Shown: positions 1-12,015 of the stretch, in pieces
Position numbering within the stretch: the stretch's first letter is position 1
How the letters are laid out: the number at the start of each line of letters is the position of its first letter
Source of the DNA: Beta vulgaris subsp. vulgaris
Lineage: Eukaryota; Streptophyta; Magnoliopsida; Caryophyllales; Amaranthaceae
Assembly: GCF_026745355.1 (NCBI RefSeq)
Contig: NC_079206.1
Coordinates: 11,376,779 to 11,440,778 of the forward strand
Reading direction: 5' to 3'
Length of the DNA: 64,000 nucleotides
Program-made: the position numbers and the translations under genes
The notes under the pieces: model-generated
Databases searched by the model: none
The model's input: the letters and a program-made list of their open reading frames with translations, nothing else
Told to the model about the DNA's origin: nothing

Positions 1-664
1 CAATTGTTTCTTACCCAAACGAGAAAAAGGGATTAAGTATTTATTACCTGAGAGAAATCGACAATGTTATATCCCTGATCAAGCTCGTTCATTTGCTTCA
101 CTTGTACGTCAATTTTAATAGCACATGATTGTCAAACACTTAACCACGCGATTATGGTTTCTGTAACTCATCATTACAAGTCATAAGATGTGTGCGACTG
201 TATTATCAACTTGTTGCAGGCAATTTATGCTTGATCCTTTAGAGGTAAAACCCAGGAGTTCACTCTCCCGTGGCTACATTCTTTGAAGATTTGATAGAAA
301 AGCACAATCAAGGAGCTAAAACTCGAGACTTCTAGTTGAACTTAGAAGGCGTTTAAGTCAGGAGGACCCATTTGGGGGTAAAACTCTCCCAACAAATTTT
401 GTTGGATACGGGACCTCTAGTTAAGCTAGAACAACTCCTTAATTCATGCCAATGTTCTCTTACCAGCTAATCTAAAGACTTGTTGGTCTTAGTTAAAATA
501 CCAAAAACACTTGTGAGATAAGAATGGCAATGGAACATCAGGAGTTAATTAAAGGATTTAAGAGAAGTACAATACGTGCAATATCCTTTAGTAGCTCACC
601 AATGGCTTAACTGCGTAGTGAGATGATTCTTATATTTACAATTTTGCCTATGCCTATGCCTGTA

Positions 665-1426
665 CAGGGACGGATCCAAGATTATAAATTTGGGGGTCCT
701 AACTAAATAATATAAGACAATATAAAAGATAATAACGAAATCGATCAATATTTTCATCACATGTATTGACAATGAAAAGCTGAGTTGTAAGAATGTCAAA
801 TTTAAAAACTTATATCGTTCACGATATCTATTAAAAAATTATTTCATTATTGTATATTGGAACTACATCCATCTTTTTTTTCACTTTATGACTTTATACT
901 TTCAAACACAAAAGTTTGACCATTAATTCATTTCTTATCAATTACTACAAAGTATAAGAAGTTGATGATTGCAAAATACACATATAGATTAATAAGTTCA
1001 CCGTCTTATATAATGACATATTTTTGTCTTGGTGAGACTCGGAATATAAGAAGTAAATATATTCGAATTATTGCATTTATTTAAAATTGTATGGAGCACT
1101 CATTAGTTGGACTATGGATATAATAATACATAAATTGTTAATACAATGGATATTAGATAGAAAGGAAAAAGAGAACAAAGAAACAAGGAAAAAGGAAAAA
1201 GAAAAAAGAAACAAGAAAAAAGAAAAAAAAAAGCTAAGCAAAAATCCTTAATTCATGCACGCTTAACACGTCCCCGCTAACCACTGGAGCAAATTCCAAT
1301 CTATCTTTTTATATGGTGGAAAATTCTTTTATCTTGAACTTTATGCTTGATGAAACGAGGAAAACATTTCTTTTTTATATTTTGGGGGGCCTGGGCCACC
1401 CAGAATCCTTCATAGGTTTGTCCCTG
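665..1426. mobile_element. hAT-type non-autonomous DNA transposon
   Basis: The 762-bp element has termini CAGGGACGGAT and, on the other strand, CAGGGACAAAC. It is flanked by a perfect 8-bp duplication tgcctgta (657-664 and 1427-1434), the size typical of hAT elements. The internal sequence is AT-rich with a purine run at 1160-1235 and no transposase. It lies in intron 1 of PPT copy 0, next to the exon 2 acceptor region. Confidence 0.85.
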
Positions 1427-1724
1427 TGCCTGTATGTGGAAAAAGCAGCATGAAACACGTGATGACAATATAAATGAATTGTACAATCTAGTCTAAATTG
1501 CCAAAAGAAATATAGGTTCTGCTCAATGAAACAACTTGAAAGTAGAGTAGGGAAAATTTGATCCGATGTGCTAACCCAACTCGAGCCTAACCCGAAAGTA
1601 ACGGATTACGATTGGGATTCGACCCATTCAAGTAAATGGGTTGACAAGAGTTACCCGTTTAATTAAATTTAGAGAACGTATTGTGTCGGACTCGTCCGAC
1701 CATAATCTTGGTCGGACGACTTTC

Positions 1725-2306
1725 AGGTGGTTCCAATTTTTTTTCAGGTAGTCTTCATTTTTTTTCAGGTGGTTCCAATTTTTTTTCAGGTAGTCTTCAT
1801 TTTGTTTTCAGTTAGTCTTCTTTGTTTTTCAGTGGGTTTTTGTGCTTCAGTTAGACTTACTTGGGTTTCAGTTGGTTTTTTATTCTTTTACAGGTAGTCT
1901 ACATTTTTCTTCAGGTAGTCTTCATTTTGTTTCAGTTAGTCCATTATTTCTTTCAGTTGGCCCATTATTTCTTTCAGTTGGTCCAACTGAGTGGGTTTTT
2001 GTGCTTCAGTTAGACTTACTTGGGTTTCAGTTGGTCTTTATTCTTTTTTAGGTAGTCTACATTTTTCTTCAGGTAGTCTTCATTTTGTTTCAGTTAGTCC
2101 ATTATTTCTTTCAGTTGGCCCATTATTTCTTTCAGTTGGTCCAACTGAAAGAAAAGAAAGTCCAACTGAAAGAAAAGAAAGTATAACTGAAAGAAAAGAA
2201 AGTCTAACTGAAAGAAAACAAAGTCCAACTGAAAGAAAAGAAAGTCCAACTGAAAGAAAAGAAAGTCCAACTGAAAGAAAACAAAGTCCAACTGAAAAGA
2301 AAACAA
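1725..2306. repeat. Tandem-repeat block: ~157-bp duplication plus 21-bp minisatellite
   Basis: A block of about 157 bp beginning gtgggtttttgtgcttcag occurs twice, at about 1831 and 1988. From about 2138 to 2306 there are eight copies of a 21-mer of the form gtccaactgaaagaaaagaaa, with few variants. The unit is a multiple of three, so both strands stay open and would give a seven-residue peptide repeat. That openness comes from the repeat period and is not evidence of a protein. Confidence 0.85.
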
Positions 2307-2564
2307 AACATAACCTCTACTTTCTCTCACTTTCTCCTTCTTCTTCATGGCATCATATCCACACTGCCCCTTACTTTCCAAACAAGCTGTGCAGTTATAA
2401 GCCTTCCAGTTCAGCAACACTCCACTTTCTAACATATCTATTATTCTCCCATCTTTCATATCCTCATCATTATATGGAACTTCAATAACAACACCATTAC
2501 AATGTCCCACCAAATCCTGCAGTTTCGAATCATTCCTATACACTGCTAAACTCCCACATTTCAC
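2301..2564 (-). pseudogene. Fragment of a receptor-kinase WAK-associated cysteine-rich domain
   Basis: The reverse strand reads as about 88 residues with the pattern GVLLNW...C..C...GQCGYD. This is the signature of the C-terminal wall-associated receptor kinase domain (WAK_assoc) found in LRK10L-type receptor-like kinases. The preceding part, VIEVPY followed by an acidic stretch, also fits. No galacturonan-binding domain, transmembrane segment or kinase could be joined to it, and it runs straight into the 21-bp minisatellite. I read it as a captured or stranded gene fragment inside copy 0's intron 1. The family call is from motif recognition only. Confidence 0.55.
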
Positions 2565-3347
2565 CCTTTTTTCCTTATTCTCTTCCTTATCAAATGGCGA
2601 TTTTTGCGTACACCATTTTTCTTCAAATTTTCGTTGGTTTTTATCGTCAAATGGCGCCGAAATTCAAACCCAAAATCTTCTCTAAGAAATTTCATGAGAG
2701 TACGTAACATCAATACATCATGAACCATGTTCATACAAATACAATCAACTCCAACGTACGTAGTCCGCACTATATATAGCAACCTTGAATCATCACAACT
2801 TCACACCAAATTCTCTCATTTGTCCTGCTGTCGTAGCCATTTTAATCTTGCTCAGTACTACGACAGGTTATATTCTTTGGTTTTGCTTATTGTTTTAGAG
2901 TCTTTGTGGACATAATATTTCTTGGCTAACATTCTTTCCATGGCGGATTTTGAGAAGGTTACGAAGAAGAAGGTTTCTTTTCTCCTTTGCTGTATATTAT
3001 AGTATTGGGCTCAGACGGTCTGACCCAATACTTTCACTTAAATTTATTAGGTTAAGGTTGACATTTTCAACTTAAAAGTAATCTGATTTGTTCCATTTAA
3101 CTCATTGCCATCGCAATTTCCTAAAAATGGTGTTGAAACTAGCAAATTGAAGATTTAAGAAATACTAATTGCGGAGATATTTACTAAAAAGAAATTCTAG
3201 TCATGCATATTTTTAGTTGTATCTATTGTTGAGAAATAATTAATTTTATTTAAATTTAGATTGTCAAAAATATATGTACTGCTCTTTTCTCGACTCAGCC
3301 CGACCTAATCTATCAACTAGACCTACTAAAAGATAGAAGACTACTTA

Positions 3348-3659
3348 GGGGGCGTTTGGTTCATATTATGGTATGGGTTTGGAATCAGGAATGAAACCAA
3401 GGTGGTATGGGTTTGGAACTTGATACTTAATACCTTGTGTTTGATTTCATTTAGGAATGAAAAATCTTCCTTTATTTGATACCTAGAGGTAAGGTATGAG
3501 CCATACCCACCTGGCCACCTCCCCCCATTGGTTTCTTAACCCCATACCTTATGAGTTTGAGGTATGTGTTTAAAATTTAGAAATATGTTAAACAAACACT
3601 AGGTATGAATTTTGTTCATTCCATACCTCATACATAAAACTAGTGAACCAAATACCCCC
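3348..3659. mobile_element. Tourist-like MITE (PIF/Harbinger)
   Basis: The 312-bp element has inverted ends gggggcgtttggttcat and gtgaaccaaataccccc, with a 3-bp TTA duplication at 3345-3347 and 3660-3662. It is rich in ggtatg repeats, has no coding capacity, and lies in intron 1 of PPT copy 0. Confidence 0.88.
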
Positions 3660-4707
3660 TTAATATACTTGCTCTTTTCTCAAAGTCAAATGTGAGATAA
3701 TTCTATGTGCTAATGAACATAATCTTCAACAAAATTCCAAGAAATTTAGTAGTAAAAAAAAAGACAAATTGAGGTAATTATATTTTAGCAAGATTATAAT
3801 GAGGAATCTATATGATCTCTCTATTCATCTATTTAGTTGGAACGTCTGTAACCATCCTATTGACCTTAATGAATTATAGAATGCATCACAATCATGTTAA
3901 CTGATATATCAAACATTTTTCTTATGAATTATAACAGATTTTGATACTAATTTATTTTTGTGTGTCATATTATTTGTCCAAACTTATAACATAAACGACT
4001 ATCCACATGGGTCAGGGCTGGCTTTTACCATGTTCAACATGTTCTATCACTTCTATGGAACATAGCTTCTCAAAATAGAAAAAAATCCAAGTAGTAAAAA
4101 GAAAAGCTTTATTGACTTTCCAGTTCCCACAATAGTCATGCGTATTTCTAATCTTCTACAAGTCTTAGTTCTCAAAACCATTCACCTTCTCATTTTTCTG
4201 AAACGCATTCACCTTATATTGGTTACTCTTAATTCAAGCCTCTAATTATCAGTTCAACATAATTTTTCGATCCATATTTCCAATTAACCTTAAATGAAAC
4301 ACTGAAAAATATGGTTTAAACTGAAAAATTCTTTTACTACCTATTAATTTGCAATCCATTTCCACTTACATTTATCTTTTAATCATAAAAAAATGATCCC
4401 CAAATAATCTACTTATTTGGGCTACTCTTTTTTCATAATTTGATTATATGAAGTGAAGACTCATGAATGAATGAGCTATTACATTATTGAATGATTCAAA
4501 TATGAATTTGCACAGGGCCGCTATATAGTTCGAGACGGGCCTGCATAGGGTATGCAACTATAATAATCGAATTCATGGCGATAATGAACTAATGAAACAG
4601 AAATCATTATAGAGCAAGAGTATACCATGAATAACAATGAAAGGAAGAGAGATTAAATTGGGGATGTAATAAGTGACCAAAGTGAGGATGAAGATGAGAG
4701 ACAGCAT

Positions 4708-5540
4708 AAGAGATTCCTGAGTCGAGTCCGAAAATCTGAGTTAAATGTTGGAACTATACATGACAGGATAAATACAACTGCTCATAAGTGGTCATGAATT
4801 TTGCGTTTTTTTCTTGCTAGCCTATAAAAAAAACATTAGCCGAAATCATATTAGACATCATGCTCACGGGTATATGATCTGATCTGAGTGTGGTAATTTC
4901 TTTACTTTTATAGTGCATAGAAGTTCTGAAAACTCTTAATATCCTACCACCTTTTCTTAGATATTTTAGTTTCATAGATAAGTAAAATCAGCAACCTTTT
5001 AGGCTTTTACACCTTACAACACAGACAAGAAAAACACAAAACTTTTTATATCCAGCTCAAGATTTAAACCCTCTTCTATTAAGCTGGTTCTTGCTGATTA
5101 AAGGCTGTTATAGATTATTACAATTATAAGGTCAGGAGCTGTAACTCAAGTCCGCATAACAGTGTAGTTATCAGAAGCTCAGGGCTTCAATTGTTTGGCA
5201 ACTTGTTTTAATTTGATGACGGATCCGTAGAAGCAGTGACGGAATCCGATCTCAATCACTATGATTCAAGTGGCAGCTCCTTAGGCAGGCTAGCTGCACC
5301 ATCAAGGCGGACCAGATAAGTGGCAGCCTTACTGTAGACATCCATGCATATTAAGATGATGGTCTTCTATTTGCATCAAAATACTGTAAAAGAAAAACAT
5401 TTCATACACTGTTTTCTATTCTCTACACCCTGTTAGATATGAGGGAGGGCTAATATATGTACTGGGTTAGCTCGCTTTGGCTGACCCTCTAGTGTAAATT
5501 GAGTCTTATTTTTATGTTACAAATCGAAGTATTAGATGTT
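4708..5540. other. Intergenic stretch between copy 0 and copy 1
   Basis: This is AT-rich sequence with no recognised gene. The first part is the putative 5' flank of PPT copy 0. The rest leads to the left edge of the segmental duplication at about 5541. Confidence 0.5.
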
Positions 5541-5624
5541 TGGTTAGGACGGGCTCACTCATCTTGATCTGTTATGCGGTAAGTTTGCTAACAAGTAACA
5601 ATATCCAAGTATTGAAACAAAAAA

Positions 5625-5630
5625 TTTATT
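5625..5630 (-). promoter_or_regulatory. Putative polyadenylation signal of copy 1
   Basis: AATAAA on the minus strand, about 90 nt beyond the copy 1 stop codon. The same signal is at the equivalent place behind copy 2. Confidence 0.5.
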
Positions 5631-8600
5631 AGGATGATAAACCTTCATAGGAGCCCTAACTATAATACACATACTATTGTGATGGCAACAATCTACGATC
5701 TGGAATTGTCATGGAGGTATTACCGTCTTATCACCTGCACGTCTTTAGGACATTGCCTTTTTAACCTCAATAAGATTGGTTTCAAGTCAGGCACAAGTAC
5801 GCGTGGTGTTGTTGCATTATGCCATCCCAAGTCTTTGTTCTTCAAGAAGGGCACAATGTATTTTTTCAAACCATCATCTGAGATTGCTAGATGATCTCCT
5901 GGTAAAGTTACATAAGTGACCTTCCCTGCTTCCTCTAGTGCTTTTAAACCAATCCAATCTTCAACGAAAAGCTTCGTCTGCGTTTCAGAAACATAAAAAT
6001 AAATTTGATGCAGGGTAACAGTCAAAGAGCCAAACTCGAAAGGATAATTCACCTCTCGGACAGGTAGCACACAACGGAAGGAATGGTCCTGGTAATACCC
6101 AAACCATGAGGTTTCTTTTGGAATTAGAACGTTTTCATTGTCGAACTGTTTTATCAGGCAAATGGGTGTTAGTTTTATCTTACTGTATCGTATAATATAC
6201 TGTATTACTGTATGTGCAAACTGTTTAAAAATAATTTTCTCTTAAAGCTCGCTCACCTTAATAAGCACCAAGTTCTCTAAACTTTTGAATCTTTCTTTGT
6301 AGATTGAGCTTCTTTCATTTGCTATTTCGTTATTAAGCTTCGGAAGGAATTTAGAATTTTCGAGATATGAAGGAATATTCTGAAGTACACAACATGAAGA
6401 TTAAATATGGTAGCTGAAATGTAAATAAAAACTGCAATAGACATCAGATATCTGAACCAAACGATGTAAGTAGAAATATTGCTTACATTTGGGATTTTTA
6501 TATAACCACTGACAGCCAAATTTTTCTGCATTTTAAAGGAACAATAGAGATTTATTGAATTAAAGTTGTCAGAAACTAATTGTAAAACAGATAGCAGATC
6601 ATATAACATTGATAAGAAATAAGCACCTGGATAAATTTTCTGTAGATACCAAAATTCATAAGTTTTGCTGCTACAGAGTGCATCCCTCTAAACTGCAGAT
6701 GAAACAAGCAGAGGAAGAAATGTCATCTGAAACTGCTGTTTATGCGCTGATGATAGAAAATTTATTCAAATGCAATTTCCATGCATCAAATAAACTGATA
6801 ATCCATAATCTCCAAATGTAGGAATGAATAGATTAGGATGCTTACAAGGCTGAAAGGTGGTGAACCTATTCCAGCATGCGGCCCTGCTAATGAGATGAAG
6901 TTATTTGCCTGTTTGGTGCCATCAAGACCATTACTAAAGAGGGCAAAAGTAGAAAAGAACACTGTCAGTTGGAAGAGTGTATGTATATATCAAATTCTTC
7001 TTACTTTTGGTGCTCCATCACAGAACTCAATTATGCTTCTTGCGATTAAATTTCCCTGCAACAAGCTTAAGCTTTAGCGAAAGACTGCAATAGTTTCTTA
7101 CCCAAACGAGAAAAAATGATTAAGCAATTAATACCTGAGAGAGACCGATAATGTTATAACCTTGATTAAGCTCCTTCATTTGCTTCACCTGTATGTCATT
7201 TTGATAGCACACAATTATCTAACACTAATAAATCGAGCAACTATGATTTCTGTATCTCATAGTTAAAAGTCATAAGCTGTGGTCTGTGTGACTGCACTGT
7301 CACCTTGCTGCAGGCAATCGCCGCCTGATCCTTCAGGGGTAAAAGCCAGGAGCTCATGGCTACTTTCTCTGAAGATTTGCAAGAAAGAAAACAATGAGAA
7401 ACTAGAGAGCATGAAGTTTAGGCTTGACTGCAAAAATGGAACATGGTGAGTTTATATATCTACAAAATCAGGATAATCAAAGGAATTAACAGACATACAT
7501 GCAATATCCGTCAGTAGCTGACCAATGGCTTAACTGGTTAATGAGCTCAGAAACTTTCTTAGCTCTACAATCTTGTCCAATGCCTGAAGACAAAATACAT
7601 AAATAAACGAAATTTCAAGAAACACATTAGCTTGAAATAGCTTGAAAGACTACCTAAAATACTCTCCACTTAGTATAGATGGAATGCAGAACATGAAATG
7701 CAACAAATCACATGACGTACAACCTAGGCGGAAATAAATGGTGGTAATGTCATTTGATTCATGCAAGGAAAATTCCTATATGTTACCATAGTGAAAATCT
7801 ACTATATTCCGAACTTTGGTGAGATCTTTGCCCAAATTAGAACAAGAACAAAAAAGACACTATTAAGACACTAGAAAGAACTCCCTCATACTGCCGGTCG
7901 CCGGACAGATCGAACGCATATGAAATAGATCCTATGATTCCAACCCAAAACATGTGATTTTTTCCACGAACTTTTTGTTCCATACCGTTTCTAAAGTGTA
8001 ATAGACAATAATGCAAATTGATGAAGAAAAACACATGTTTGGAGATGGATTCTTGTTATAGACACGAGTTTTTCCTTGAAAAACTACACGAAATTTCTAT
8101 CAATACCATCATTTATTATCGCTGACCAATAATCGCCTACCAAGCAGATCGTCAGTAACAAAAAGAACTAGACAAAGTGAGATAAATACTCCTTCCGTTT
8201 AACAAGATCAGATATATCATGAAGAATCTATAGAAGTGTTGATCTGTATCGTTTGATGTTTGGATGAAGAATCTATATAAGAACTAGACTAATCTATTAA
8301 TCATAAATTTTATTTTAGAAAACCTTAACGAATAGAATAGTTCCAATCATGTTCCTTCAACTTGGATCCTATACTCATCATCTAGTTTCACCTCGGCTAA
8401 ACTCATCATTACTAACTAAGCCTGAATTTCCTAATCATAACTGATTTTTACTTATATACTTCCTGCGTTTAGAAATAGTTGACTTTCACGCATGTCGATG
8501 TATGATTTCAACCATTATCTTTAATTATCGATAAGTAACAATTATAAAAAATTTATATTAAAAAAATTTACATCGAGACAAATCTAACGAGACCCACATG

Positions 8601-8686
8601 ACTATGTTTTTCCTAAAATATAAATCACCAAAGACAATCTAAGTGATAGACGGATAAAATATAATTTTGTGTTTTTAGTCATATAT

Positions 8687-9170
8687 CTATACTAATATAA
8701 TACTCCCTCCATCCCAAAATATAGTTCCCAACTTTCCATTTCCATTTTGGGTGTCCCAAAATATAGTTCCCATTTCCATATTTAGTTCTACATTTTTTCG
8801 TATTTTGTCTAGAAAAACCGTGTCCCATCATTTATTTTCTTCTTGAAATTTGTTGTTTCCTTTGTTTATTCAACCAAAATGTTACAATTAATGCTCTTTC
8901 ACCAATTATTCTCCACTCTCTCCCTTAAAATCATCTTTTCCCATACAACATTTATTTAAATAAATAAAAAATCTTTACTATCCCTCTTAGATTCTATTTG
9001 CATAAATTACCGTGAAAAAAAGGAAATGGGAACTATATTTTGGGACGGAGGGAGTATATCGAAAGGTGTTCCTAACCACCAAATAAGTAATGTTTGGTGT
9101 TATATATATAAAATAAAATGTCAATAAATAAATATTATACTTATCCGAAACATAGCCGGGTTTAAAATCT
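8687..9170. mobile_element. Older Helitron remnant shared by both duplication units
   Basis: It starts tctatactaatata and ends near a cgaaacatagccgggtt stretch, a degraded form of the intact Helitron at 27497-27759. The equivalent in unit B is 27363-27496. Here it is split by the Stowaway at 8703-9054. Presence in both units means it predates the duplication. Confidence 0.5.
8703..9054. mobile_element. Stowaway MITE (Tc1/mariner)
   Basis: The 352-bp element has ends ctccctccatcccaaaata and tattttgggacggagggag, with TA duplications at 8701-8702 and 9055-9056. Unit B has no element at the equivalent site, so it arrived after the duplication or was lost from unit B. Confidence 0.9.
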
Positions 9171-9259
9171 AATTTGCTTCTTAAAAGGTGTATTGTAATT
9201 CGTATGCATCGTCCAAACTTTTTGCCTCCCCTTTTTATTAGTTGCAACCAAATTATTTA

Positions 9260-9546
9260 CTTAATTCGTTTCAAATTACTCGCTACAAATTAACTTTCAC
9301 ACTTGATGATGTACTACTTTGACTATTAATATATTCTATTTTTTTGTTAGAGTAAAGTATAAGATTTTGATTCTTTAAAAATATACGTTGAGATCCTATA
9401 AAAAAATATATATATACGTTGACAAATTAAATAACATATTACATTAAAACATTTGATTTTATCTGATAGTAAATAATACATAGTCAAACTTCATTGATAA
9501 ATACTAAAATATTTAAAATATAGCGTATAATTCAAAATGTAGGAAG
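9260..9546. mobile_element. Degraded Stowaway-like MITE shared with unit B
   Basis: It begins cttaattcgtttcaaatta and ends near aaaatgtaggaag. It corresponds to the better-preserved element at 27846-28105, so it predates the duplication. Confidence 0.6.
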
Positions 9547-9748
9547 TATATTTTTCTAAATGCATGATCAATAAAGTAAATGGAAATATTCAACCACCTA
9601 ATAATCCATCGACTCTAAATCTCTAATCCTCTCACTGATTTCTAGACTATTTAAATAGTCTATTTCTTTACTTTGTCTATTGTGATTCTAAATCTACGTG
9701 TCAAATAACTTGCAACTTATATACAACTTAAACAAGTCTTTATTAATA

Positions 9749-10248
9749 TCTACATAATAAATAAATGAAGTGGAGAGGTATGATGTCATATTTGAAAAGA
9801 CTTTTTAACCCTTCATTCAATAATAAAAATATTACTTATTAAGTTTTCGAGATTTTCCTCAATCATAGTCTTTTCTAATTTATAATATGTATATCAAGAG
9901 AAGTTCAAAGTAGCTCAAATAAACTTTCATAAAAATATGCAGTAAAAGAAAAAGTTTAGGATTGACGAACAAATTAACATAACTAAAGTAATTTTCAAAT
10001 CAATTACAAAACCAAAGACATAAAATTTTAATTTTACTTAAACTTTAAAATGCAATAATAATACCAACATTCATTAACAAGTAATAAACATACTAAAAAA
10101 CAACTTTTTTATTAAGTAATTTTTATATTTCGTATTTACACCACATGATATTTAATTAGAAATAATCATAATTATAAGTTACATCCTTCAAAATTACATT
10201 CAGATTTTAATAATAATTCACACACGCATCGCGTGTAAAGAAGGCTAG
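9749..10248 (+). mobile_element. Non-autonomous Helitron
   Basis: It starts TCTACATAATAA after an A and ends with a hairpin (cacgcatcgcgtg) about 12 nt before a terminal CTAG that is followed by T. This is the classic Helitron end structure with A|T insertion. It is 500 bp with no Rep/helicase coding. Unit B lacks it at this place and carries a Stowaway there instead. Confidence 0.82.
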
Positions 10249-10554
10249 TAGTATATAGTGTACCTGCTGAATAGACAAAGTTTTTTACAAGTATAATATA
10301 AATGAGTATCCATATGAGCTTTTAATTAAAAAAACCAAATTATTAATGGCAATTTAATAAATGAAGCAGAAGTGATTGAAGAGCAAGACATACCATGGAT
10401 GACAACGAAAGGAAGAGAAGCTGAACTGGGGAAGTGAGGAGTGATCAAAGTAAGGACGAACATGAAAGACAGAAAAACTGATTTCATTTTTTGTTCTTTT
10501 TAGCAAATACTTCACTGTCTTCAGGTAAAGATATTGCACGCTAAATTTTCGTCT

Positions 10555-10563
10555 CTTATAAAA
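10555..10563 (-). promoter_or_regulatory. Putative TATA box of copy 1
   Basis: TTTTATAAG on the minus strand, about 70 nt before the copy 1 start codon, kept at the equivalent place before copy 2. The neighbouring CCAAT-like motif of copy 2 is altered here (gaccgatcgg instead of gaccaatcgg). Confidence 0.45.
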
Positions 10564-10895
10564 AATTTGACCGATCGGAGAAATGACGCCAAGAGACGAC
10601 ACATGGAATTAGTCATAACTCGTGAGTCGAAACTTTGAGTGGCGTGTTGAAATAATTACACAAGATGATAAAATACAATGTACAGCCAACTTCTTTGAGA
10701 AGAGAAACAAATAAATACTGACACTCGGCGAATTTGAGTTGATCGCCCCTGGATGATGGCTAAGACCAAATAAACCAAAGGACACAATGCACAGCAGCTA
10801 ATAGAATTTCTTGTTTGCAATTGACACTGCATAATTCATATACAACAATCTATAACCAAGGTAGTGATAAGCATACAGCTTTCTACCAAGGTATT

Positions 10896-11447
10896 TGGCC
10901 ATTTGGGTATTAGGTATAGCTCACAAAATAGACCCGTACCAGTTGACTTGACCCAAAACTCATTTTTCACCCGAAAACGATTCAAAATAGAATCGAAATC
11001 CGAAATTACCCTAACCCGACCCGAATTAAAATAGACATGAATATGATCCGAACCCGAATCTATTCAAACTTGAATCTACCCGATCCAAAATTGACTCGAT
11101 AATGATGACCAAAACCCCAACCCAAACCCACCCCAAAAAATTGTCATATTAGTTACTTTTTAAACAAATTTAAGGAAAATATTGCCATAAAATACTATAT
11201 ATAATTTAGCCACTGTCCATTGATTATTTGATTTACTCTCATAGTCTTATATGTGTTTTATTTATTTGCGAGATTGAAAACCCGAGCTAACCCGAGCCGA
11301 TCTAACCAGACTCAATCTAACCCAACCCAATATGACCCAAAATCTCATGGACCCGATATCAACCCATATCCGAACGTAATCCAAACACAAAGTTGACCCG
11401 ATTATGACCCGACATGTACCCAATCCGTATGACCCGTTTGCCACCTC
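10896..11447. mobile_element. Insertion rich in 'acccga' units, MITE-like
   Basis: This block is absent from unit B, where the flanks join near 29645-29655. It is full of degenerate acccgaacccga-type units, and its right end reads, on the minus strand, aggtggcaaacgggtc. That start is common in plant hAT-like MITEs. I could not define a clean target duplication. Confidence 0.5.
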
Positions 11448-11671
11448 TAAATTATTACTGTGTTAGATTATAATTGGCTTGGTACCAGTAGATAACAACA
11501 ATTTACAAATTAATTTCTAATCTAGAAATTTTTTTTTCATGTAATATTGCAGTCTGATTCTAAACGTATTGAGTCGCACTATTGCAGTCTGATTCAAGAG
11601 CCCCGGTACATGATATAATAACGACATTAAGTCACTGACCCTCAAAAATCCCAACCAGCTTCCCCAAGAAA

Positions 11672-11942
11672 CTAGTGATCGACAGTGGCCGAATCATACA
11701 TGGATGAATCCTTCATAATTGATTCTCGCGATTTTGTGATTTTGTCCTTGTAACAAATGCTTGTGCATCCTTGATTTTATAGTGGTACAACTTCTCTTCT
11801 TGGCTTTTCAAGTAGGGGAGCATGTATTTTTTCATATCCTCGTGGGAGATTCCGAGATGATTCCGGCAACACTAACAAACTTAACTCTTCCAGCAACATC
11901 AAGGGTCTTTAAACCAATCCAATCTTCAGTGTAAAGCTTCGT
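11672..11942 (-). pseudogene. PPT1-like copy 1': isolated last exon of a copy 3-type gene
   Basis: It matches the last exon of copy 3 (29863-30135), including the acceptor, the TKLYTEDWIGLK stretch and the stop. It is 271 nt against 273. One nucleotide is missing at about 11863 (ccc to cc), just before the catalytic-histidine codon, so VAGNHL becomes VAGIIS. A second deletion is in a T run near 11735. No upstream exons exist: intron 11 sequence follows and then the copia element. It is a non-functional by-product of the segmental duplication. Confidence 0.88.
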
Positions 11943-12015
11943 CTGCAAAAAGAAACTCAAGACTATAAACCTACCTACTGATGCAGGGTGAGGATAATGA
12001 AGAATACATGCATAC

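Larger units (their letters stand above)
1..4707 (-). pseudogene. PPT1-like copy 0, decayed 5' part; 3' part lies before the window
   Basis: This is a relic of a palmitoyl-protein thioesterase gene, recognised by alignment with copies 1-3. Exon 1 is 4626-4707: a start codon, a hydrophobic leader and the LPFIVIHG motif. A decayed exon 2 lies near 551-640, fused exons 3/4 near 211-285 and exon 5 at 48-101. Several lesions are visible. An in-frame TAA lies at 225-227, where the other copies read GCG. The donor after exon 4 is TT instead of GT. The acceptor AGs before exons 3 and 5 have become AA. Exon 2 is about 7 nt short and carries TCA to TGA. The nucleophile-elbow motif GLSQ reads DFSQ. A hAT element sits beside the exon 2 acceptor. 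Later exons lie to the left of the window. It cannot encode an active enzyme. Confidence 0.85.
5720..10487 (-). pseudogene. PPT1-like palmitoyl-protein thioesterase copy 1, frameshifted
   Basis: Exons by alignment with copies 2 and 3, all with GT-AG borders: 10394-10487 (signal peptide, then LPFVVIHG), 7499-7583, 7304-7368 (fused 3/4), 7134-7187 (nucleophile elbow GLSQ), 7005-7055, 6846-6908, 6627-6692, 6487-6525, 6257-6379, 6053-6145, 5720-5977 (ends PGDHLAIS and the stop). The family are alpha/beta hydrolases that cleave thioester-linked fatty acids from cysteine. Fused exon 3/4 is 65 nt here against 73 in copy 2, an 8-nt loss after agaaagtagcca. The shifted frame meets TAA at 7165-7167 in exon 5, before the catalytic serine. 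All other exons are open, so the break is recent. An assembly error or alternative splicing could undo this call. The catalytic aspartate position holds Glu (FDNE). Confidence 0.82.

Noticed and set aside
1842..2488. Plus-strand open frames across the repeat block
   Set aside because: They follow from the 21-bp and ~157-bp repeat periods and lack any domain.
11262..11444. Minus-strand 60-codon frame
   Set aside because: It is made by degenerate 'acccga' repeats in a MITE-like insertion.
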